The notes under the pieces: generated by a model
What the model was told of the DNA's origin: nothing
Databases searched by the model: none
The model's input: only the letters and a program-made list of their open reading frames with translations
Position numbers and translations under genes: made by a program
Shown here: piece by piece, positions 1 through 10,873 of the stretch
Numbering within the stretch: position 1 is the first letter of the stretch
Layout: each line of letters starts with the position of its first letter
NCBI GenBank assembly: GCA_015075515.1
Contig: JABTUE010000004.1
Location: 186,001-250,000 of the forward strand
From: Planctomycetota bacterium
Lineage (GTDB): Bacteria; Planctomycetota; UBA8742; UBA2392
Direction: 5' to 3'
Length of the DNA: 64,000 nucleotides

Positions 1-509
1 CGGGTCAGGGCCAGGCGCGCGTCCAGTGTGTGCGCGCCGCCGGCGCGGTCGGCCGGCGGCAGCTTGACCGAATAGAGGTCCGAAAAGGTGTGGCTGGCAT
101 AGCCCACCAGGGCGCCGGGCTTTGCGCGCGCCACCATCGGCACCACGTCGGGGTCGTTGGCGTGCTGGATGACGGCGACATCAAAGGGCGGGTCGGCCAG
201 CGCGCGCGTGGTGGCCAGAACCTTTTTGAACTTGCCGGGGTAGGCGATGATCTGGTTCAGGCGCGGGTTGTCGCGCACAAGCTCGACGCGGCGGCGATCC
301 ACAAAGGCCGCAAGGAAGGCGTCGGGAAACGATTGGCGCAGGTCGGCAATCGGCGCGGTGCAGAACAGCGTGTCGCCGATGCCGGTGGTGTTGACAACCA
401 GGATGCGGGCGCGGGTGTCGCGCGCCAGCGGCTGAAACGGGGGCGGCGGGCTGGCTCTGGCGCGACGCCGGGCCCAGGCAAGGGCGATGCGCGTCGTCAG
501 GCGGGGCAC
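1..509 (-). CDS. Glycosyltransferase family 9 (heptosyltransferase-like), 3' end outside window
   Basis: The start is GTG at 509, five bases after a strong AAGGAGG site that overlaps the stop of the upstream gene. About 169 residues are visible before the window edge and the frame stays open. After a basic leader the protein reads ARILVVNTTGIGDTLFCTAP, the N-terminal Rossmann strand and Gly-rich loop of family 9 transferases such as the ADP-heptose:LPS heptosyltransferases, followed by a typical DRRRVELVRDNPRL segment. Members move a nucleotide-activated heptose or related sugar onto lipid A core or another acceptor at the cytoplasmic face of the membrane. The C-terminal sugar-nucleotide domain is not in the window, so the donor cannot be judged. 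The tight spacing suggests co-transcription with the TPR protein. Confidence 0.8.
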   Translation of the reverse strand, partial: MPRLTTRIALAWARRRARASPPPPFQPLARDTRARILVVNTTGIGDTLFCTAPIADLRQSFPDAFLAAFVDRRRVELVRDNPRLNQIIAYPGKFKKVLATTRALADPPFDVAVIQHANDPDVVPMVARAKPGALVGYASHTFSDLYSVKLPPADRAGGAHTLDARLALT

Positions 510-518
510 GGGGCCTCC

Positions 519-1184
519 TTAGAGCCACGAATACTTGCACTTGGTGCAGAACGGCGCGGCAAAGCGCACATAGGTTCCGCAGCGCGGACACTGCTTGCTG
601 TCGCGGGAAAAGGCGCCGGAAGTCGCCTGCAGAAGCTGGCTTTGCGGCCACTTCTTGACGGCCTTCTGCAGCATGCCCGCGGCCTTCTGGTAGTCTTCCT
701 GAAGCATGAACAGCTCGACCTTGTCGTTGACGGCTTCGGTGTCGTTGGGGTCAAGCCGCAGCATCATGTCCAGAAACTTGTGGGCCTTGGCGAAGTTGCG
801 CTCGGACTTGGCGATAATCGAATGCGCCCGGATCAGCAGGCGGTTGGCCGGGCGCTTTTTGGCCGCGGCATCCAGGATGGCCTTGCCGCGCTGGCGCAGT
901 TCGGTTTCCATCATCGGGCCGGCGCTGGCCCAGACGGTCATGCCAAGCCCCCAGACCACGGTGCCGGGCTCGTCGCTGTAGGCGGCGTTGATGAAGGTTT
1001 CGGCGAACTCGTTCTGGCCGTCCACGATCTCGCGCATGGCCTGTTCGACCTTGATCTTGGCCAGATCCATTTTGGCGGGGTCGGGCCGGTCGTTGCTGGC
1101 CGGCAGTGACATGACGTATCGCCGGCCCAGACGGGCGAAATATTCAAGATAGCGGACATCAAAGGCTTCGGCGGCTTCGAACAT
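519..1184 (-). CDS. TPR-like helical protein with C-terminal zinc ribbon
   Basis: This 221-residue soluble protein is made of amphipathic helices resembling tetratricopeptide repeats (roughly residues 90-190, including KFLDMMLRLDPNDTEAVND). It ends in a four-cysteine zinc ribbon with the pattern CPRCG-x10-CTKC. TPR segments normally bind partner proteins, and the zinc ribbon may bind nucleic acid or protein. No enzyme motif is visible. A second possible ATG lies at 1112 (MSLPASND), but the 24 residues before it have coding-like composition, so the longer form is given. The stop overlaps the Shine-Dalgarno site of the glycosyltransferase gene, so the two are probably translated from one message. 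The specific role is unknown. Confidence 0.75.
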   Translation of the reverse strand: MFEAAEAFDVRYLEYFARLGRRYVMSLPASNDRPDPAKMDLAKIKVEQAMREIVDGQNEFAETFINAAYSDEPGTVVWGLGMTVWASAGPMMETELRQRGKAILDAAAKKRPANRLLIRAHSIIAKSERNFAKAHKFLDMMLRLDPNDTEAVNDKVELFMLQEDYQKAAGMLQKAVKKWPQSQLLQATSGAFSRDSKQCPRCGTYVRFAAPFCTKCKYSWL

Positions 1185-1253
1185 GGCGCTCTGGTTTCGG
1201 GTCTGTCTGCCGGCGCGGTTGTGTCAGGGCCGCGCCGGGGTGTCAACCGGCCG

Positions 1254-3326
<2,073 letters not shown>

Positions 3327-3414
3327 GCGTGGTGCCTCCAGTGTGCTGCCAAACCCCAAGTGTACCAGCCGCAACGGGATGCGGAAGTTCCCGAAGTATG
3401 CTGTGGAAAGGCTG

Positions 3415-4248
3415 TTAGCGAGTGCGCGAGCGCGGGTCCAGCCAGTCGCGCAGGCCGTCGCCGAACAGGTTGAAACCCAGCACCGTCACCAGGATGCAGG
3501 CGCCGGCAATACCGACCTGAAACGCGCCGTGGGTGCTTTGATCCCAGCCCAGCTTCAGCATCAGGCCCCATTCGGGCACAAACGGGTCGCCGCCCAGGCC
3601 CAGAAACGCCAGCCCGGCGACAGAAAGAATGCTGCCGCCCATGCCCAGCGTGCCCAGCACAATCACGGGGGACAGACAGTTGGGCAGGATATGACGCCCC
3701 AGAATGCGCCAGTGCGAATACCCCAGAGAATGCGCCGCCTCAACGAACTCCAGCGACCGCAGGCGCAGCACTTCGGCGCGAACCTGGCGCGCGAAACTGG
3801 GGGCCCCGGCAATGCCCACGGCCCAGATCAGGTTTTCCAGCGACTTGCCCAGAATCGCTACCGCCACGCAGGCCAGCAGAAAACTGGGAAAGCTCATCAT
3901 GAAGTCCACACAGCGCATCAGCAACATGTCCACCCAACGGCCGAAATAACCGGCCAGGGCGCCGACCAGGCTGCCCGTCAGCAGCGACAACGTGGTGGCG
4001 GCCAGAGCCACCAGCAGCGTGTAGCGCGCGCCGTGCAGCAGGCGCGAAAACAGGTCACGCCCCTGGCTGTCGGTTCCCAGCCAGTGCGTGGTAGAGGGTT
4101 TGAGAAAGAACGCGTTGGGGACGGCCTCCATCGGCCCGAACGGAGAAATCACCCCGGCAAACACCGCCGCCGCCATCACCAGCGCGATCAGCGCCAGGCC
4201 GAACTGGGCGGGCCGGTGCGTCTTCAGAAAGCGCACGAAGTCCTTCAT
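3415..4248 (-). CDS. Peptide/nickel-type ABC transporter permease (DppC/OppC family)
   Basis: This 277-residue inner-membrane permease has about six membrane segments, an N-terminal one at residues 18-38, and the EAA cytoplasmic loop that docks the ATPase (around residues 155-175, with [17 protein letters not shown]). The [20 protein letters not shown] stretch near residue 50 is diagnostic for the DppC/OppC subfamily. It pairs with the DppB-like permease encoded immediately upstream. The start codon overlaps that gene's stop in an ATGA arrangement, so translation is coupled. No ATPase genes (DppD/DppF) lie in the window, so these subunits must be encoded elsewhere. Confidence 0.93.
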   Translation of the reverse strand: MKDFVRFLKTHRPAQFGLALIALVMAAAVFAGVISPFGPMEAVPNAFFLKPSTTHWLGTDSQGRDLFSRLLHGARYTLLVALAATTLSLLTGSLVGALAGYFGRWVDMLLMRCVDFMMSFPSFLLACVAVAILGKSLENLIWAVGIAGAPSFARQVRAEVLRLRSLEFVEAAHSLGYSHWRILGRHILPNCLSPVIVLGTLGMGGSILSVAGLAFLGLGGDPFVPEWGLMLKLGWDQSTHGAFQVGIAGACILVTVLGFNLFGDGLRDWLDPRSRTR

Positions 4249-5267
4249 GCCGCCTCCCGTTTGCGCAGGCGCGGGTCAATGAAGGCATAGCTCAGGTCGG
4301 TCAGCAGGTTCACCAGCACAAAGGCCGTGGCCACCACAAGCACGCTGGCCTGCAGCGGGCGGGCGTCCAGCGCGTCAATGGATTCGATCACGTAACGCCC
4401 CAGACCGGGCCAGGCAAAGATCGTTTCGGTCAGCACCGCGCCGCCCAGCAGATAGCCGAACTGGGTGGCAACGGCCGTAAGGATCGGAATCAGCGCGTTG
4501 CGCAGCCCGTGGCGCAGCACAACCGCGGCCGGCGTCGCGCCCTTGGCGCGGGCGGTGCGGATGAAGTCCTGCTTGAGCGTTTCCAGCATGGTGGCGCGGG
4601 TGATGCGCGCGATCAGGGCCGTGGGAACGGTGGACAGAACAATTGCCGGCAGCGCCAGGTGCAGCATCACGTCGGCAAACAGGTCGGCGCGCTGGTACAC
4701 AAACAGCGCGTCCAGTGTGTAGAAGCCGGTGTCAGACTGAAAGCGCGCCCAGGTGCCGAAGTCCAGCCGCCCGGAAAAAGGCAGCCACTTGAGTTCACCG
4801 GCCAGCACTTTCTGGGCCATGAAACCCAGCCAGAACACGGGCATGGAAACACCCACCAGCGCCATGGACAGGCACGCGAAGTCAAACACCGAACGCGGCT
4901 TGATCGCGGCCAGCACGCCCAGCGAGACCCCGACAATCGTGGCCAGAAACATGGCCGCCAGCGCCAGCTCGATCGTGGCCGGAATCTTCTGCTTCAGTTC
5001 CGTCAGCACGGGCTGGTTGGTGCGGTGGCTTTCGCCGAAGTCACCGCGCAGCGTGCCGCCCACATACTGGCCGTACTGAGCGTGCAGCGGCTGGTCCAGC
5101 CCCAGTTGCCGGCGCAGCTCCTGCTTGTTCTGTTCCGTGGCGCGCTGGCCCAGCAGCACGGCCGTGGGGTCGCCCGGCAGTGCGTGCAGCAGCAGAAAGC
5201 TGACCAGCGTGATCCCGACCAGCATCGGGATCGTGGCCAGTATCCTGCGCACGATGTAGGTCAGCAT
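4245..5267 (-). CDS. Peptide/nickel-type ABC transporter permease (DppB/OppB family)
   Basis: The 340-residue product begins MLTYIVRRILATIPMLVGIT, the standard start of DppB/OppB permeases, followed by LLHALPGDPTAVLLG. It has six predicted membrane helices and the EAA loop with the conserved segment DFIRTARAKGATPAAVVLRH near residue 235. Together with the DppC-like protein it forms the channel of a dipeptide, oligopeptide or nickel importer. The gene lies 18 bases after the stop of the substrate-binding protein gene and overlaps the next permease gene by four bases. Operon order is binding protein, DppB, DppC. Confidence 0.95.
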   Translation of the reverse strand: MLTYIVRRILATIPMLVGITLVSFLLLHALPGDPTAVLLGQRATEQNKQELRRQLGLDQPLHAQYGQYVGGTLRGDFGESHRTNQPVLTELKQKIPATIELALAAMFLATIVGVSLGVLAAIKPRSVFDFACLSMALVGVSMPVFWLGFMAQKVLAGELKWLPFSGRLDFGTWARFQSDTGFYTLDALFVYQRADLFADVMLHLALPAIVLSTVPTALIARITRATMLETLKQDFIRTARAKGATPAAVVLRHGLRNALIPILTAVATQFGYLLGGAVLTETIFAWPGLGRYVIESIDALDARPLQASVLVVATAFVLVNLLTDLSYAFIDPRLRKREAA

Positions 5268-5285
5268 GGAGGTTTCGGGCGCCGG

Positions 5286-6953
5286 CTATTTCTCGTAATA
5301 GGCCTTGTCGAGATAAAACTGGTCGCCGGTGTCAACTCGCACGCCCTTGAGTTTGGCCGACCAGCAGTAGCTCTTTTTGGCCGTAAGCAGCGGCACAATC
5401 GGCCGGAACTCGTCGTGGGCCCACATCTCGAGTTCCTTGTACATCCGGTCGCGCTTGCTGATGTCGGCCTCGCGGCCGGCGGCCTCGATGCGGGCATGAA
5501 CTTCGGGGTGGAAGAACCGGGCCAGGTTGTTGTCACCCGGCTTCCAGTTGCCGTTTTCGTCCTTGTCGCCGTCCAGCAGCGGGCGCCAGAAGTTGTCGGG
5601 TTCGCCGTTGTCGCCCATCCAGCCCAGCAGCATCAGCGGGTAGTCGCCCTTTGGGATCATCTCGCCGATTTCGGCCATCTTGCGCGGCTCAAGTTCGATC
5701 TTCAGGCCGATCGGCTCCAGTTGCTGCCGGATCAGGTCTGCCAGTTCGCGCGGGTACAGCAGATAGGGCCGGGGTACCTCGGGCAGGATCAGCTTCATCA
5801 CGGATCCGTCGGCCCCGGCTTCCTTGACCAGGGCTTTGGCCTTGGCCAGCGCGTCCTCGCGCGACAGCGTGTCGGTTTTGGGCTTGTAGTCTCTGGGGAA
5901 ACCAAAGGGCATGGTGTAGGGAATCAGAACATGCGCGGGTTTGGCCGCGCCGTAATAGCGTTCCACAAACGGCGCGCGGTCAATCGCCATCGCAATCGCG
6001 TCCCGCACGCGCTTGTCTTTGGTGGGGAAGTTTTTGGTCTGGTCGCAGTTCATGGCCAGGTACATGATGTTGATGGCATCCCAGGTGAACAGCGTGACAT
6101 CCTTGTTCTTGCCCAGGTCATCCCAGTCCGAGGGCAGAAGCGTGTCGGTAAACCCGGCGGCGCCGGCCACGATCTGCTCACGCCGCGACTTGTGGTCGGT
6201 CATGGTCGTGAAACTCAGCAGTCCGATGCGGGGCTTGCCGCCCCAGTAGTCGTCAAAGGCCGTCAGCGTCACGCTTTCCGAGCCGCGGTAGTCGTCGGCC
6301 TTGGCAATGCGGTAGGGGCCAGTTCCGGCGGTGTTTTTGATCAGCCAGGCCTGACGCTTGGCGGCGTCCTTTTCCCTGGTCATTTCGTCAATCGCCCTGG
6401 GGCTGATGATGAAGGCGGCGTGCAGGCTCACGTTGGCCAGAAAGCGCGGGTTGGAGTCGCGCAGGGTAAAGCGGATGGTGCGGGCATCCACCACGTCCAT
6501 TTTGCTGATGTCAGCCAGGTCGCCCGCGTAGGGGCGCTTGGTAGGGGCCGCCGGGTGGTCCTTGACCAGAAGGCGTTCAAAGCTGCGTTTGACGGCATCG
6601 GCGTCGAGTTCCGCGCCGTCGTGGAACTTCACGCCCTGGCGCAGGGTGAAGGTATAGACCCGGGCGCTGTCTTCGATCTTCCAGTCCGTGGCCAGGCTGG
6701 GCTCCCACTTGGGCACCGTGATCGGGCCGCCCTCAATGGCCGGGGCACGCACCAGACCTTCGTACATCTGGCTGACAATCGCGACGTCGCCGCCGCTGCT
6801 GCTGGCCTGGGGATCCAGAATCTCGAACTTGTCCGAGCGCAGGATCTTGAGCACATCCTGGGCTTCAACTTTTTCGATTTCTTTGCCTCCACCGCAGGCG
6901 GCAAGCGCGAATGTGGCGACAACAAGCGTGACGGCCCAAATGGGTCTGTTCAT
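5286..6953 (-). CDS. Extracellular solute-binding lipoprotein, family 5 (DppA/OppA-like)
   Basis: The 555-residue product has a lipoprotein signal: a basic start, a hydrophobic stretch and the lipobox LAAC with Cys at residue 20, followed by a Gly-rich linker. The rest is a family 5 substrate-binding protein, with SLATDWKIED...YTFTLRQGVKFHDG in the first lobe, which is the family signature, and the FPTKDKRVRDAIAMAIDR stretch in the middle. It would be tethered to the membrane and deliver peptides or a similar ligand to the two permeases encoded directly downstream. A GAGGT site lies seven bases before the ATG. The ligand cannot be read from sequence. Confidence 0.94.
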   Translation of the reverse strand: MNRPIWAVTLVVATFALAACGGGKEIEKVEAQDVLKILRSDKFEILDPQASSSGGDVAIVSQMYEGLVRAPAIEGGPITVPKWEPSLATDWKIEDSARVYTFTLRQGVKFHDGAELDADAVKRSFERLLVKDHPAAPTKRPYAGDLADISKMDVVDARTIRFTLRDSNPRFLANVSLHAAFIISPRAIDEMTREKDAAKRQAWLIKNTAGTGPYRIAKADDYRGSESVTLTAFDDYWGGKPRIGLLSFTTMTDHKSRREQIVAGAAGFTDTLLPSDWDDLGKNKDVTLFTWDAINIMYLAMNCDQTKNFPTKDKRVRDAIAMAIDRAPFVERYYGAAKPAHVLIPYTMPFGFPRDYKPKTDTLSREDALAKAKALVKEAGADGSVMKLILPEVPRPYLLYPRELADLIRQQLEPIGLKIELEPRKMAEIGEMIPKGDYPLMLLGWMGDNGEPDNFWRPLLDGDKDENGNWKPGDNNLARFFHPEVHARIEAAGREADISKRDRMYKELEMWAHDEFRPIVPLLTAKKSYCWSAKLKGVRVDTGDQFYLDKAYYEK

Positions 6954-7064
6954 GGCTTACCTCGCTGTGGGGGAGTGGTGTTTTACGCCCGCCTGCGCCG
7001 GGGGCAAAGGGTTATCGCCGCAATCCGTTGCCAAGTGCGTTGCCCGGTAACCCCCAAACGGCAA

Positions 7065-7092
7065 GGGGACGCGCCGCACCGGTCGCGTCCCC
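7065..7092 (-). terminator. GC-rich hairpin between the Spy-like gene and the ABC operon
   Basis: GGGGACGCG at 7065-7073 pairs perfectly with CGCGTCCCC at 7084-7092 around a 10-base loop. It lies 27 bases past the stop of the minus-strand gene ending at 7119. There is no U tract, so it may be a Rho-assisted or mRNA-stabilising hairpin instead of a classic terminator. Confidence 0.4.
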
Positions 7093-7118
7093 CGCACATC
7101 CGGCTTGCGCCGGGCCTG

Positions 7119-7964
7119 CTAGTTGTTGTTGCCGCCGCGCGGGCCGCGTCCACCCTGGCCGGGGCCGCCCTGTCCGGGGCCACGGCCGCCGCCCATGCCG
7201 CCAAAACCGCGCTCCAGCGCGCTGAGGCCGCGGTCGCCGACCAGCTCATTGAACGTCGTAAGCTGGGCCGGCGAAAGTTCGGCGCGCACCGCGTCGGTGC
7301 TGGCCTTGGTGACGGCCTGCATTTCGGCGCCCCAGTCGAACTGGGTGCCGTTGCGGCGGGCTTCTTCGCCCTTGGTCCAGACTTCGCGGCGCTTGACCGA
7401 CATGTCGTCAATGATCGCCTTGATTTTGGGGATCTGGTCGCTGGTCAGGGCCAGTTCGGTGGTCAGGCGATCCACCATCTGCTTGTTGGCGTTGGCCACG
7501 AACTCGGCCATCTGCTTTTCACGCTCGGCGTCGCGGGCGGCGCGGTCGGCGGCTTCTTTTTCTTCGATTGCCTTGACCACAGCCTCCTTGAACATCGGCG
7601 AGTCCGGGTCAACCACCGGCGCGGTTGTGCCGCCGCCTGACGGCGCGGGCCGGTTCTGAAGCGCCACAATCTGCTTGTTCAGGGTGTCCTTTTCAGCCTC
7701 AACCTGGGCCACCTTGGCCTCGGCGGCGCGAACCCGCGCATCCAGCGAGTCAATTTCCTTGCGCATGGACGAAATGGCGTCGCCCTGGCTGGATACCACC
7801 GGCGACAGGTCGGGCTTGTCGTCGGTCTTGGATTCGGGCAGCGTGCTGGCCACGCGCGGGGCCGAGGGCTTTTCCGGCGTGTTCAGACTGCTGGCCACAT
7901 AGCCGCCGGCAGCGCCGGCAAGCACGGCACCGAACACCACGGCGATCATCAACACAGGCTTCAT
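7119..7964 (-). CDS. Membrane-anchored coiled-coil protein with Spy/CpxP-like region and Gly-rich tail
   Basis: The 281-residue protein starts with a single hydrophobic anchor (about residues 5-26). A Pro/Ser linker and a coiled coil follow at about 70-110 (MRKEIDSLDARVRAAEAKV). Next comes a helical region around residues 140-245 with TTELALTSDQIPKIKAIIDD and LSPAQLTTFNEL, which resembles the Spy/CpxP or LTxxQ repeat fold of periplasmic stress chaperones. The tail is almost entirely Gly, Arg, Pro and Gln. It likely faces the periplasm or cell exterior. A clear GAGGAG site precedes the ATG. It follows a sigma factor and a second Spy-like membrane protein, so it may belong to the same envelope-stress module. 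Function is inferred from fold-like features only. Confidence 0.75.
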   Translation of the reverse strand: MKPVLMIAVVFGAVLAGAAGGYVASSLNTPEKPSAPRVASTLPESKTDDKPDLSPVVSSQGDAISSMRKEIDSLDARVRAAEAKVAQVEAEKDTLNKQIVALQNRPAPSGGGTTAPVVDPDSPMFKEAVVKAIEEKEAADRAARDAEREKQMAEFVANANKQMVDRLTTELALTSDQIPKIKAIIDDMSVKRREVWTKGEEARRNGTQFDWGAEMQAVTKASTDAVRAELSPAQLTTFNELVGDRGLSALERGFGGMGGGRGPGQGGPGQGGRGPRGGNNN

Positions 7965-8001
7965 CGTTTCTCCTCAGGGTTACCGGTTTACCGGCAGTGC
8001 G

Positions 8002-8787
8002 TCAGCCGGACTGGCGCGTTTCTTCACTCCAGTTCAGCCAGGTTTCGTAATCGGTTGCTGTCGCAAACACGGGGTTGGGGCCCCAGTCCGCCAGGTCCGC
8101 CCCCGGCAGGTTGCGGGGAACTTCGGCCAGCAGCAGCGCCAGCCGGTCTTCGGTGGCTTCGCGGATGCGGTCAAATTCGTGGTCCATGCCGCGGCCGCGG
8201 CCCTTGCCGTGAAAGCCGCCACGGTAATGCTTGCCGATCAGGGTTTCCACCTGGGCGCCGTGTTCGGCAAACACCTTGCGCACCTGGGCCTCCTGGTCGT
8301 CGCCCAGGCGATAGCGCGCGCGAAGCTCTACCACCGCGTTTTCAACCTCCTGCTGGTACTGGCGCCGCGCGTAGGCCAGGTGGCGTTCGCGGTACTGTTC
8401 ACGGCGCTGGCGTTCGCGTTCGTCCAGCACGCGCGAGACTTCGGCGGCCAGCGCCTGATCCAGCGGCCGGCCGGTTGCAGTTTCGCCGCCGCGCGATGCC
8501 AGAACGGCCGCGCGGGCATCCAGCGCGTCGGAGCGTTGCCGGAGTTTCGTCAGGTCAGCCTGAAGCGCGTCCAGCGTATCAGGCGCGGGTTCAGCGGCGC
8601 GGCCCCGCCAGGCCACGGCGGCAAACCCCGAGGCCGCGGCAAGCGCCAGAACCGCCGCCACGCGCAGCCACGGCATGGGCCGCACCGGCGCGAACGCCGG
8701 CACGACCTGTTCGATTACGCGCTGGCGCGCAAGGTCGCTGGTGGCGGGCCTGGCGGCGCGGATGAGGTTGTCGAGGTCTTGCCTCAC
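8002..8787 (-). CDS. Membrane protein with anti-sigma-like layout and heavy-metal-sensor (Spy/ZraP-like) helical domain
   Basis: The start is GTG at 8787, 12 bases after the sigma factor stop, with an AGGA site. The 261-residue product has a cytoplasmic N-terminus of about 40 residues, one membrane segment (about 41-62), then a long charged helical region with heptads, including LDERERQRREQYRERHLAYA. A His/Gly-rich patch lies around residue 190 (KHYRGGFHGKGRGRGMDHEF). The short cytoplasmic helix, single membrane pass and outer sensor domain next to an ECF sigma factor are the layout of an anti-sigma factor. The helical domain resembles Spy/CpxP/ZraP proteins. A canonical HxxxCxxC zinc motif is absent, so this assignment is inferred mainly from context. 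Confidence 0.75.
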   Translation of the reverse strand: MRQDLDNLIRAARPATSDLARQRVIEQVVPAFAPVRPMPWLRVAAVLALAAASGFAAVAWRGRAAEPAPDTLDALQADLTKLRQRSDALDARAAVLASRGGETATGRPLDQALAAEVSRVLDERERQRREQYRERHLAYARRQYQQEVENAVVELRARYRLGDDQEAQVRKVFAEHGAQVETLIGKHYRGGFHGKGRGRGMDHEFDRIREATEDRLALLLAEVPRNLPGADLADWGPNPVFATATDYETWLNWSEETRQSG

Positions 8788-8799
8788 GTGTTTGTCCTG

Positions 8800-9396
8800 T
8801 CAGTGGCCGCGTGTCAGTTCAAGCCACACTTCCCGGAACTTCTCGCGCGCCCGGAACAGGCGCGATTTAACCGTTCCTTCGGGAAGCCCCAGCGCGTCGG
8901 CCATTTCGCGCACGCTGCGTTCTTCCCACAGTTCCAGAACCAGCGGCAGGCGGAACTTTTCGGGCAGGCGCCGCAAGGCTTCGTGCACCAGCTCGGCCCT
9001 GTCGTTCCGGTCGTTCTCGGCACCGCTGTCCTGCACTGGCTCAGGGAGCACGGGCAACGCCCGGTACTTCCGCAACCGCCGGTGTGCTTCGTTGCGGGCA
9101 ATCCGGCAGGCCCATGTATAAAACCCCGACCGGCCCGAAAACCCGCCAATCCCCCGCGCGATGCGCCACCAGGTTTCCTGGGCCACATCCTCGGCGGATG
9201 CCCGATCGGCCCCCACGTACAGCACGATCTGGCGCATCACCGCGTCAAAGTACCGCCGCATCAGCTCCGTAAAGGCCTGGCGGTCGCCGTTCTGGGCCCC
9301 GGCCACAAGGGCCGGGGTATCCAGCGCCGGCACAGCCGATGCGGAAGCAGTGTCCGAATCGCCGGGCAACGGGGGTTCGTCAGGCGTTCCGGCCAT
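8800..9396 (-). CDS. RNA polymerase sigma factor, ECF family
   Basis: The 198-residue protein has only regions 2 and 4, as in ECF sigma factors. Region 2 includes DVAQETWWRIARGIGGFSGR and FYTWACRIARNEAHRRLRK, which would melt and contact the -10 element. Region 4 is a helix-turn-helix, LGLPEGTVKSRLFRAREKF, that reads the -35 element. The start at 9396 (MAGTPDEP) is chosen because GGTGGAG lies just upstream. A longer open frame of 43 residues has no ribosome site and atypical composition. The membrane protein encoded 12 bases downstream is a likely regulator. The target regulon cannot be seen. Confidence 0.93.
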   Translation of the reverse strand: MAGTPDEPPLPGDSDTASASAVPALDTPALVAGAQNGDRQAFTELMRRYFDAVMRQIVLYVGADRASAEDVAQETWWRIARGIGGFSGRSGFYTWACRIARNEAHRRLRKYRALPVLPEPVQDSGAENDRNDRAELVHEALRRLPEKFRLPLVLELWEERSVREMADALGLPEGTVKSRLFRAREKFREVWLELTRGH

Positions 9397-9674
9397 CTGC
9401 TCCACCAAAGTGACCCGAGGGTTACGAACCGGGTTCCCCCGGCACGAGGGAATTCCGTGACCCGATTGTGACGATTGCAACGACGGCGAAAAGGGCATAG
9501 GTGGGCCGGGTTTGGGGTTCTTCACGCAGTCGAGCCATGATTTTCACGCCTGTTTTGACGCCTGATTCATCCCGCAGGCCACAATTCCTCAATGTCCGGC
9601 CTTCAAGTGCCGATAAGCCCCGGGACGTGCAGCCGCTTCGGCGCACGGTTTGACGCTTACGCCCGGAGAAATCC

Positions 9675-10811
9675 ATGAAAGCGGTCCTCTCTTTGTTCGT
9701 GCTCTTTCTGCTTGCGGCGCCCCTGGGTGCCCAGGAAAGCTTCAAGCCCTGGCTGGCCAAGGTGACCGGTGAATCGGTGCGCCTGCGCTCAGGCCCCAGT
9801 CTGGCCCATCCGCCGATGCATGTGCTCCAGAAAGGCGACACCCTGACGGTGGTGGCCGAAAAGGACACCTTTGCCGTGGTGCGCCTGCCTGCCGCCGCGC
9901 CGTGCTGGGTTGCCGCCGAGTTCGTGCAGCTTGCCGCCGACGGCAAAAGCTACACCGTGACCGGCGACAACGTGAACCTGCGCTGCACGCCTGACACGCG
10001 CTATTACAGCATTGGCCAGATCGGCAAGGGCGCGACGCTGGCCGTGGTCATGGACGGCCAGACCGGCAAACCCGCCGCCGAAAACGAGTTTGTCAAGGTC
10101 AGCCCGCCGCGCCAGGCCACCGGCGCTGTGGCACTGGAGTTCCTGGAACGTGTGGGCGACGCGCCTGCCGAGGCCGACCCGGCGCCGGCCTCCGCGCCCG
10201 CCGAACCTGTTGCCGCGCCGAAAGAGAAGCCAAAGCGCGAACCTACCGCCACGGAACTGGAGGACGAGCGCAAGGCCTTTGCGGCACTGGAAAAACTGCT
10301 GCGCGAAGAACTGGCCAAGCCCGCGCTGGAGGTTGACCTGACCGGCATCCGCAAGCTGTTTGAACAGTTCAAGGAGTTCAGCCTGGATCCCAAGGTCAGC
10401 GAAAAGGCCGCCGCACACATTGACCGCATTGATTCAACCGTTCGGCTGATTGAGGCCGAAAAGAAGCGTCTGGCCGAAGAAGCCGCCCGGCGCCAGGCCG
10501 AACTCGACCGGTTGCGCGACGAAGCCATGAACAAGGGCGAAAAGACCGAAAAGCCTGCCGGCCCCGTCGAATACATCGCCAAGGGTACAATCGGCAGCAC
10601 CGGCAAGAACGCCAAGACCCCGGCCAGTCACCGCCTGTTTGATGCCGACGGCAAGGTCATCTACGACCTGCGCTGGGACAAAGGCGATCTGGGCAAGCTG
10701 ATGGGCAGCCATGTCGGCATTGTGGGCACGGTGCGGCAGTATGAGGGTTGGCCTTACAAAGTGCTGGTGATTGAACGGATTGACGTGCTGGCCGCCGAAG
10801 AAGAGAAGTAG
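9675..10811 (+). CDS. Secreted bacterial SH3-domain protein
   Basis: The 378-residue product has a clean signal peptide (residues 1-20, cut after LGAQ). Two tandem SH3b modules follow: residues 23-85 with ESVRLRSGPSLAHPPMHVL, and 90-160 with DNVNLRCTPDTRYYSIGQI. Next are an Ala/Pro linker, a charged coiled coil (about 190-290) and a C-terminal beta-rich segment of about 75 residues that resembles an OB-fold. Bacterial SH3b domains usually bind peptidoglycan or other cell-wall ligands. There is no hydrolase domain, so a structural or adaptor role outside the cytoplasm is most likely. GGAGAAATCC precedes the ATG. It runs divergently from the sigma factor, and the 278 bases between them hold no gene. 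Confidence 0.85.
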   Translation: MKAVLSLFVLFLLAAPLGAQESFKPWLAKVTGESVRLRSGPSLAHPPMHVLQKGDTLTVVAEKDTFAVVRLPAAAPCWVAAEFVQLAADGKSYTVTGDNVNLRCTPDTRYYSIGQIGKGATLAVVMDGQTGKPAAENEFVKVSPPRQATGAVALEFLERVGDAPAEADPAPASAPAEPVAAPKEKPKREPTATELEDERKAFAALEKLLREELAKPALEVDLTGIRKLFEQFKEFSLDPKVSEKAAAHIDRIDSTVRLIEAEKKRLAEEAARRQAELDRLRDEAMNKGEKTEKPAGPVEYIAKGTIGSTGKNAKTPASHRLFDADGKVIYDLRWDKGDLGKLMGSHVGIVGTVRQYEGWPYKVLVIERIDVLAAEEEK

Positions 10812-10837
10812 CCGGCAAGCCATAGCAACGGAAACGC

Positions 10838-10873
10838 AGGGGCGGCCAATGGCCGCCCCTAAAGTTTTTTCTT
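10838..10873. terminator. Rho-independent terminator between convergent genes
   Basis: AGGGGCGGCC at 10838-10847 pairs perfectly with GGCCGCCCCT at 10851-10860 around the loop AAT, followed on the plus strand by AAAGTTTTTTCTT. It sits 26 bases after the SH3 gene stop and touches the stop of the convergent acetyltransferase gene. Confidence 0.85.

Noticed and set aside
30..1109. A 359-codon plus-strand frame at the window start
   Set aside because: It is the antisense shadow of the family 9 glycosyltransferase and TPR genes, both of which have ribosome sites and recognisable motifs.
4509..7640. A 1,043-codon open frame on the plus strand
   Set aside because: It lies antisense to the solute-binding protein and permease genes, arises from their G/C-rich third positions, and has no ribosome site or recognisable domain.
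9541..9674. TTGACG...CACAAT promoter for the SH3-domain gene
   Set aside because: The 19-base spacing and poor -10 element make it no better than chance in this sequence.
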